Notes under the pieces: generated by a model
Seen by the model: the letters and a program-made list of their open reading frames with translations, nothing else
What the model was told of the DNA's origin: nothing
The model's database searches: none
Program-made: the position numbers and the translations under genes
Shown: positions 59,150 through 64,000 of the stretch, in pieces
Layout: the number at the start of each line of letters is the position of its first letter
Numbering within the stretch: the stretch's first letter is position 1
Source of the DNA: Exiguobacterium sibiricum 7-3
GTDB taxonomy: Bacteria > Bacillota > Bacilli > Exiguobacteriales > Exiguobacteriaceae
Length of the DNA: 64,000 nt
Assembly: GCF_000620865.1 (NCBI RefSeq)
Contig: NZ_KK211190.1
Span: 186,001 to 250,000 of the forward strand
Reading direction: 5' to 3'

Positions 59150-60601
59150 TTATTTGAGACCGCTCGCAGTCCGTGTGTTGCGAATCATATCCAGTTTCAG
59201 TTTCCAGAGACGGTCGCTGAAGGTGATGGCGTAGACTTCCGGCAGGCGGAGACGTTTGTATTCTTCCCACAGGCGGCCGATTTGCTGCTCGTGGAACTGG
59301 CGGCTTTCTTCAATGGTCGGGACGGAATAGATGAGTTCACCATCAACGAAAATCGGTGTCAACAACCGTTCGACGTTAAAGTTCTCGATCCGGTTTCGGA
59401 ATGACGGATCACGGACGTCGATTAAGTCGATTGAATCCAGATCAGTCGGATCTTCGTCGAGCAACGTTACGTAATCGCCTTTGAACTTATTCGTGACACG
59501 GTCGACAATCCGGTACACTTCTTTGATGTGTGGCGTCGTCGTTTTGGCTTTAGAAGAAGAGACTTTGATGACGGGAACGAGCTCACCGTCTACTTCACGT
59601 GCGACCAGCTTATAGACCATGCCGAGTGCAGGTTGTTCGTATGCCGTGATACCACGCGTCCCGACGAGGAACGTATTCGCCTGCGCACCTTGAATCCGTA
59701 AATCCTGGATGACGTATTCATCGAGATCACCGGATAAGACGATGTCGACATCGGGGAATCCGGCTTCGTCGAGCATTGTCCGCGCCCGTTTGGATAAGTA
59801 AGATAAATCGCCGGAATCAATCCGAATGCCGCGCAATTTATGCCCTTTTGCTTCGAGCTCCTTCGCGACGATGATGGCATTCGGCAAACCGCTTTTCAGC
59901 GTGTCATACGTGTCGACGAGTAGTGTCGCCTGATCAGGATAGTAGGCAGCGAATGTCCGGAACGCCGTCAATTCATCATCATGGAATTGAATATCGGCAT
60001 GTTCCATCGTTCCGCCGCACGGAATACCGAAGTCTCGTCCGGCCGAAGCAAGGCTCGTAACATCAAATCCAGCTAAGTACGAAGCACGGGTTCCAAAATA
60101 AGCAGCATCGATACCTTGGGCACGACGCGCTCCGGCCTCAAGGAATTTTGCTCCCGGTGCCGATTGACGGATCCGCGCATATTTCGTGGCAATCAGGGAT
60201 TCATGGTTTGCGATATTCAAAATTGCAGTCTGCAATAATTTCGCTTCGAAAATCCGGGCTTCGATCCGAACGAGTGGTTCGTTCGGGAAAACGATTTCGC
60301 CCTCTTTGACGCTCGAGATGGAACCGGAAAATTTAAAGTTTCGCAACTCATCTTTGAACTCGTCCGGGAAACCGATCATTTTTTGGAGATACGTAATGTC
60401 TTCTTCTGTAAAACGAAGTGTCTGGACATATTCGATGATGTTTTCGAGTCCGGCGAAGACGACGTATCCGCCTTCGAACGGGTTCGACCGATAGTAGACG
60501 TCAAAGACAGCTCGTTCATTGTGACGTCCTTCTTGCCAATAAATATACATCCACCGTGGCAGATAAAGATCAGTATGAAGTGCAAGATTACGTTGTAGCA
60601 T
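59150..60601 (-). CDS. pncB: Nicotinate phosphoribosyltransferase
   Basis: A 483-residue enzyme making nicotinate mononucleotide from nicotinate and PRPP with ATP, in NAD salvage. N-terminal [37 protein letters not shown] is the family start. Catalytic-core motifs are [26 protein letters not shown] and [22 protein letters not shown] choose ATG 60601 with AAGGGAT upstream; the frame extends to 60889 only through the pncA coding region. It starts 16 bp after pncA, so the two form a salvage operon. Confidence 0.95.
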   Translation of the reverse strand: MLQRNLALHTDLYLPRWMYIYWQEGRHNERAVFDVYYRSNPFEGGYVVFAGLENIIEYVQTLRFTEEDITYLQKMIGFPDEFKDELRNFKFSGSISSVKEGEIVFPNEPLVRIEARIFEAKLLQTAILNIANHESLIATKYARIRQSAPGAKFLEAGARRAQGIDAAYFGTRASYLAGFDVTSLASAGRDFGIPCGGTMEHADIQFHDDELTAFRTFAAYYPDQATLLVDTYDTLKSGLPNAIIVAKELEAKGHKLRGIRIDSGDLSYLSKRARTMLDEAGFPDVDIVLSGDLDEYVIQDLRIQGAQANTFLVGTRGITAYEQPALGMVYKLVAREVDGELVPVIKVSSSKAKTTTPHIKEVYRIVDRVTNKFKGDYVTLLDEDPTDLDSIDLIDVRDPSFRNRIENFNVERLLTPIFVDGELIYSVPTIEESRQFHEQQIGRLWEEYKRLRLPEVYAITFSDRLWKLKLDMIRNTRTASGLK

Positions 60602-60617
60602 GAAGACAGATCCCTTC

Positions 60618-61151
60618 TTATTCGCCGACGACATCTGCGCCGATCGATTGTTTAAAATGTGTAAGCGCCCAGTCGTGGCCGGCCGCGTTAAAGCTTGCGA
60701 CAGCGTCGGCATGGACGACGATTTTGTATCCCAGATTGTAGGCATCGACCGCTGTATGCAGGACACAAATGTCCGTACAGACACCGACGAGGTGAACTTC
60801 GTGAATCGAACGTTCGCGTAACCGCAAATCAAGATCCGTTCCGGCAAAAGCACTATACCGTGTTTTATCGATGACATGATCTGCGACACGTGCCATCTCA
60901 GCTACTTGTCCGAAGAGATCTCTGCCGTGAGTGCCACGGATGTTGTGTGGTGGGAAGAGGACGGTTTCCGGATGGAACGTGTCTCCTTCTTCATGGATAT
61001 CGTTTGCGATGACGACGTAATCCTCAGCTGAAAACTCATCCATCAGCGAAGCGATGCGTCCTTCAATCGCCTGTCCTGGTTTTCCGCACGTCAACTTTCC
61101 TTCATCGGCTACAAAATCAACCGTATAATCAATCACGATAAGTGCACGCAT
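60618..61151 (-). CDS. pncA: Nicotinamidase / isochorismatase family
   Basis: A 177-residue amidase turning nicotinamide into nicotinate and ammonia. Catalytic Asp8 (VIDYTVDF), Lys96 (DKTRYSAF) and Cys129 (VGVCTDICV) are present. Asp51 and His53 (NDIHEEGD) supply the metal site. ATG 61151 has AGGGGCAG ahead; the longer frame to 61319 lacks a ribosome site and overlaps the divergent gene. Next to pncB, whose substrate it makes, so the pair is a two-step NAD salvage route. Confidence 0.95.
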   Translation of the reverse strand: MRALIVIDYTVDFVADEGKLTCGKPGQAIEGRIASLMDEFSAEDYVVIANDIHEEGDTFHPETVLFPPHNIRGTHGRDLFGQVAEMARVADHVIDKTRYSAFAGTDLDLRLRERSIHEVHLVGVCTDICVLHTAVDAYNLGYKIVVHADAVASFNAAGHDWALTHFKQSIGADVVGE

Positions 61152-61317
61152 GAGCGTCTGCCCCTTTCTTTTTTGGGAGATAGTGTTCTCCTTCACATTG
61201 TACTCTATCTGTGCCCGAAGACAAAAGGAAGAAATCCATCCGCTAGAGGTATAAGAAACCAGAAAAGTAGGGTATAAGGTATAGGACGAAAATAATATGG
61301 TGGAGGAGGAAAATGGC

Positions 61318-61593
61318 ATGAAGAGGTTGAATGAGTATGAAGTGGAAGAACGTCTAGAAGGACTGGCGGAATGGCGTGTCGTCGATGACGAAATCGTCCG
61401 TGTCTATACATTGGATTCATTCCCGGCAGCACTTGATTTTGTACAGGAGGTTGGTTCGATAGCGGAACATCTCAACCATCATCCGAGAATCATCATCGAT
61501 TATAAGAACGTTACGCTTGCTGCGACGACCCACGATTCAGGTGGTCTGACTAGCAAAGACTTCGAACTCGCGGAGGCCTGTGATGCCATCTAA
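61318..61593 (+). CDS. Pterin-4a-carbinolamine dehydratase
   Basis: About 91 residues, the usual size. RLNEYEVEERLEGLAEWRVVDDEIVRVYTLDSFPAALDFVQEVGSIAEHLNHHPRIIIDYKNVTLAATTHDSGGLTSKDFELA is the complete family fold, with the catalytic His cluster in EHLNHHP. It recycles 4a-hydroxytetrahydropterin, normally with a pterin-dependent hydroxylase, which is not in this window. ATG 61318 has GGAGGAGGA eight bases upstream. Overlaps the next gene by about 11 bp. Confidence 0.93.
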   Translation: MKRLNEYEVEERLEGLAEWRVVDDEIVRVYTLDSFPAALDFVQEVGSIAEHLNHHPRIIIDYKNVTLAATTHDSGGLTSKDFELAEACDAI

Positions 61594-62077
61594 ACTTTCC
61601 ATAACATTTGGTAGCGGTAGTTTTGTCGATCAAATTCGATCCCGTGATCCTCATATTCGGGCAGCAAGTGGAAGTGGTGAAGCTCTTTTGTTTATTGAAA
61701 CAGAAGGGAAGTCCCCATTTCAAAGCGGCAACACGTATACGTTACTCGAGACACGCGGTAATTTTGATGAACAAGGCAGTTTATTCTACTGGTCGATTCC
61801 GGCAGATCAGAACAGCGGTGATTTATTTGTCCATCATGTCATGTCGGATCCGAAAGTACTGGGTGCGGAATACGAAAGTTTCCAAGCCGTTCGCATTGCC
61901 CGCGTCGAGCGTGGAACGGATTTGGTCTTGTTAATTCAGTTCAACAATGACACGGATGCTTCGCGCTATGCGAAATCAGTTGAACGACTGACCGTCGACC
62001 AGTATGCTGAAGAGGCAGGGAAGTCATTTTCGCCTTCTCCAGTCATGAAACGGTATCAGCTTTTACAACCACTTTAA
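61583..62077 (+). CDS. Hypothetical protein coupled to the pterin dehydratase
   Basis: A 164-residue soluble protein, no recognised domain. Strand-rich, with VDQIRSRDPHIRAASGSGEALLFIETEG and FYWSIPADQNSGDLFVHHVMSDPKVLGAEYESFQAVRIARVERGTDLVLLIQF. Starts inside the end of the preceding gene (ATG 61583, GGAGG six bases ahead), so translation is probably coupled. Function unknown. Confidence 0.7.
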   Translation: MPSKLSITFGSGSFVDQIRSRDPHIRAASGSGEALLFIETEGKSPFQSGNTYTLLETRGNFDEQGSLFYWSIPADQNSGDLFVHHVMSDPKVLGAEYESFQAVRIARVERGTDLVLLIQFNNDTDASRYAKSVERLTVDQYAEEAGKSFSPSPVMKRYQLLQPL

Positions 62078-62111
62078 TGAACAGTTAAATTAGTCTAGGG
62101 GGAAAAAACAG

Positions 62112-62375
62112 ATGAAAAAGAATTACTTTTTAGTAGCAACGCTTGGTGGAGCACTTGTAGGTGCCACGTTATCCATGCTTCATAAAGATACACGTCAATC
62201 GCAACTTGCTGCAGTCAAACGTACATTTGGCGGAGCGGGAACACAACTTTCAGCTGTTAAACAAGATCCAAAAGGCCGTTTTGAAGAACTTCGCGCTTTA
62301 TATACAGATAACCAAGAAACAATCCACAACTTGATCGATGATATCAAAGATCTTGCGGAATCATTGCGTAAATAA
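62112..62375 (+). CDS. Small membrane-anchored helical protein (87 aa)
   Basis: N-terminal hydrophobic segment with glycines (YFLVATLGGALVGATLSML), then a charged helical tail ending TDNQETIHNLIDDIKDLAESLRK. The plan resembles YtxH-like small envelope proteins. AGGGGGAA ribosome site before ATG 62112. Followed by a strong terminator. Function unknown. Confidence 0.75.
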   Translation: MKKNYFLVATLGGALVGATLSMLHKDTRQSQLAAVKRTFGGAGTQLSAVKQDPKGRFEELRALYTDNQETIHNLIDDIKDLAESLRK

Positions 62376-62388
62376 GCAAATAGGAAAA

Positions 62389-62437
62389 ACGAGCCTGTCT
62401 GAATTTCGAAAATCGGAATTCAGACAGGCTCGTTTTT
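62389..62437. terminator. Bidirectional terminator
   Basis: AACGAGCCTGTCTGAATT / AATTCAGACAGGCTCGTT stem and T-run. Serves the 87-aa gene and the rhomboid gene. Confidence 0.93.
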
Positions 62438-62447
62438 TGTTCTTTTT

Positions 62448-63194
62448 TTAAATGAATCGTGCCAGCAGTCCAAACACGGCGAAGGCGACGATGACATAAA
62501 AGATGATCCGTCCGAGTTGTCCGGAACCGCTCGTATGAATGATGCGACCGCCTGATGCAGGACGTCTTCCGGTATTGAATGGTCGTGTAAACGGTACTGT
62601 GCCTTTTCCGAAGAGGAAGCCGGCAAGGAATCCGAGCACGAAACCATATAAATGACCGAAGACAGAAACGTTTGAACCGAGCAGTGTGAAGATTGCTGTA
62701 ATGGCGCTAAAGATATAAACGAGACGTGCATCATCGGCTGAGATGACGGTCCGTTTGAAACGACCGAGGTAGACATAAAAACCAAGCAATCCTAAAATGG
62801 CTCCCGATGCCCCGGCTTGACCATAAAACGGTTCATTGATTTTCGTGAAATACGTCAAGACGTTAGCCAGCGTACCGACCAAAAGATAGAAGGAAGCAAA
62901 CTTCGCATGACCAATCATCCGTTCTAGCGCAGGTGCAAAAATGATCAAGGCAAACGTGTTGAAGGCGATATGCCAAAAATCATAATGCAGGAACGTCGCA
63001 GTCACGACACGCCACCATTCCCCGTTCCCGATGAACAAGTTGATGGCTGCCCCGTAATTGAGCGGCGAAAAGCCAAAGTTGAAAAAGACATTTAACTGTT
63101 CGATGACAAACAGCACAACTTGGATTAAAATGAACAACGAAACGACCGGATAAGAACGTGTGAACGTTTGTAGGTTTTCCGTTCGACTAAACAT
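62448..63194 (-). CDS. Rhomboid family intramembrane serine protease
   Basis: A 248-residue protein with seven membrane segments. WWRVVTATFLHYDFWHIAFNTFAL provides the conserved HxxxN region, GASGAILGLLGF the catalytic Ser loop near residue 132, and GSNVSVFGHLYGFVLGFLAG the catalytic His. It cleaves transmembrane substrates within the membrane. I choose ATG 63194 (MFSRTENLQ) with CGAGGTG ahead; GTG and ATG further up lack a site. Divergent from acpS with a very short intergenic gap. Confidence 0.92.
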   Translation of the reverse strand: MFSRTENLQTFTRSYPVVSLFILIQVVLFVIEQLNVFFNFGFSPLNYGAAINLFIGNGEWWRVVTATFLHYDFWHIAFNTFALIIFAPALERMIGHAKFASFYLLVGTLANVLTYFTKINEPFYGQAGASGAILGLLGFYVYLGRFKRTVISADDARLVYIFSAITAIFTLLGSNVSVFGHLYGFVLGFLAGFLFGKGTVPFTRPFNTGRRPASGGRIIHTSGSGQLGRIIFYVIVAFAVFGLLARFI

Positions 63195-63262
63195 GACAAC
63201 ACCTCGCTTCCTCTTCATTCTATATGAAGATGGCGAAGAATAGAACTGTGGAGGCGTCAGGA

Positions 63263-63649
63263 ATGATTTTCGGAATAGGACTCGATCTCGTAGAACTGGA
63301 ACAAATTCGACAAACGCTGGAGCGTCAACCGCGAATCGTCAAACGGATCTTGACGGCAGAAGAACAAGAACGGTTTCATACGTTGTCCGACGGGCGAAAG
63401 CTTGAATATCTCGCAGGGCGGTTCGCGGCCAAAGAAGCGTTTGTCAAAGCATTTGGAACCGGCATCGGTGCCGAAGTATCGTGGCTCGATCTCGAAGTGT
63501 TAAATGAAGCCTCGGGACGCCCGGTCATGACAGGACCGTTTGAAGGAATCATCCATCTCTCGATTACCCATTCCGACCATTATGCGGCTGCACAAGTCTT
63601 ATTAGAAAAGAGGAGTTCAGATGTATCGACCAACTTGGATAGAAATTGA
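63263..63649 (+). CDS. acpS: Holo-[acyl-carrier-protein] synthase
   Basis: About 128 residues. It moves the 4'-phosphopantetheine arm from CoA to apo-ACP. Metal-binding Asp in GIGLDLVELEQI near residue 8 and Glu/Lys in GRFAAKEAFVKAFGTGIG near 58 are the two family motifs; ITHSDHYAAAQVLLE ends the fold. ATG 63263 has GGAGG eight bases ahead; the track of ATGs from 63224 lies upstream of that site. It overlaps alr by 29 bp, an acpS-alr arrangement common in Bacillales. Confidence 0.95.
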   Translation: MIFGIGLDLVELEQIRQTLERQPRIVKRILTAEEQERFHTLSDGRKLEYLAGRFAAKEAFVKAFGTGIGAEVSWLDLEVLNEASGRPVMTGPFEGIIHLSITHSDHYAAAQVLLEKRSSDVSTNLDRN

Positions 63650-64000
63650 CCGCGAAGCAATCGCACATAACGTACGGGAAATCAAGGCACGGATCGGTCA
63701 TCAAACGATGATGGCGGTCGTGAAGGCGGATGGATACGGACACGGTGCCGTGACGGTCGCGGAAATCGCTTTAGCAAACGGAGCGGATTTGCTGGCCGTC
63801 GCACTCCTTGAAGAAGCGATCGAGTTACGGGAAGCGGGAATTCAGGCACCGATTTTAATGCTTGAAACGCTTTTACCGGAACACGCACCGATTGCCTCGA
63901 ACTATGATGTCGCCGTGCCTGTTTTTTCAGCAGACTGGTTGCGGGAAGCGAAACAGCATTTAACGGACGTCGATCATTTACGACTCCATATCAAAGTCGA
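63621..64000 (+). CDS. alr: Alanine racemase (N-terminal part, cut by window end)
   Basis: A PLP enzyme interconverting L- and D-alanine for peptidoglycan. ATG 63621 with AGAGGAG six bases ahead opens MYRPTWIEIDREAIAHNVRE; the pyridoxal-phosphate lysine is Lys35 in AVVKADGYGHGA. About 126 residues are visible before the window ends; the rest of the barrel and C-terminal domain lie outside. It starts inside acpS. Confidence 0.97.
   Translation, partial: MYRPTWIEIDREAIAHNVREIKARIGHQTMMAVVKADGYGHGAVTVAEIALANGADLLAVALLEEAIELREAGIQAPILMLETLLPEHAPIASNYDVAVPVFSADWLREAKQHLTDVDHLRLHIKV

Noticed and set aside
60602-60889. N-terminal extension of nicotinate phosphoribosyltransferase
   Set aside because: The extra residues are the pncA coding region read in another frame; ATG 60601 has a ribosome site and gives the family N-terminus.
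63682-63888. 68-residue minus-strand ORF at the right edge
   Set aside because: Antisense shadow of alr.
1-64000. Prophage, insertion sequence, CRISPR, tRNA or rRNA genes
   Set aside because: No transposase, integrase, phage structural gene, repeat-spacer array, tRNA clover-leaf or rRNA sequence was found by reading.

Overview
The window reads as chromosomal DNA of a low-to-moderate GC Gram-positive of the order Bacillales. Strong GGAGG-type ribosome sites, a T-box in front of argS, an S-box (SAM) riboswitch, CcpA-type cre sites, Fur/Zur-type boxes, and YycC-, YwpF- and YbjN-like small genes all point there. The mix of a short pullulanase, an Ald/PucR pair, an FTR1 permease and the acpS-alr junction fits Exiguobacterium best; that genus call is inference. 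I see no rRNA, tRNA, CRISPR array, prophage or insertion sequence. The first ORF may enter from the left edge, and alr is cut by the right edge.

Layout. 0-12.9 kb: metabolic and membrane genes, mostly on the minus strand: DUF1836 regulator, polyprenol-kinase-like protein, TPR protein, alanine dehydrogenase with its PucR regulator, TauE/SafE exporter, acetate symporter pair, VTT membrane protein, then plus-strand trhO behind a structured leader, and an esterase/diguanylate cyclase pair. 12.9-15.6 kb: T-box-argS operon. 15.6-29.9 kb: metallophosphoesterase, LysR regulator with a divergent 3-hydroxybutyrate dehydrogenase, YajQ, pullulanase with an unusual C-terminal membrane anchor, two site-2-protease-like proteins, yycC, MMPL exporter, flavin oxidoreductase, exonuclease and MATE pump. 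30-36.1 kb: a three-repeat envelope protein with a two-component system, maltose acetyltransferase, stress-type SDR and NADH oxidase under a Rex/Fnr-type box.

36.2-37.1 kb holds a YitT-family gene behind an elaborate leader with two short ORFs and mutually exclusive hairpins. 38.1-47.1 kb is the most unusual block: nine tightly packed minus-strand genes behind one promoter whose spacer holds a Fur-type box. They encode a lipoprotein, sugar epimerase, flippase-like protein, phosphodiesterase, GT2 glycosyltransferase, anchored extracytoplasmic protein, FTR1 iron permease, GT-C glycosyltransferase and APH-type kinase. It looks like iron-regulated surface glycan or glycolipid synthesis tied to an iron permease.

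47.1-64 kb: YbjN-like protein, a four-domain persulfide enzyme under a CsoR/CstR-type operator, AGCS amino-acid symporter, aldo/keto reductase, a SAM-riboswitch-controlled NhaC-family transporter (probable methionine transporter), a lone zinc-binding lipoprotein under a Zur-type box, hydrolases, the pncA-pncB NAD salvage pair, pterin dehydratase, rhomboid protease, acpS and the start of alr. Most transcription units end in clear hairpin terminators, many shared by convergent genes.
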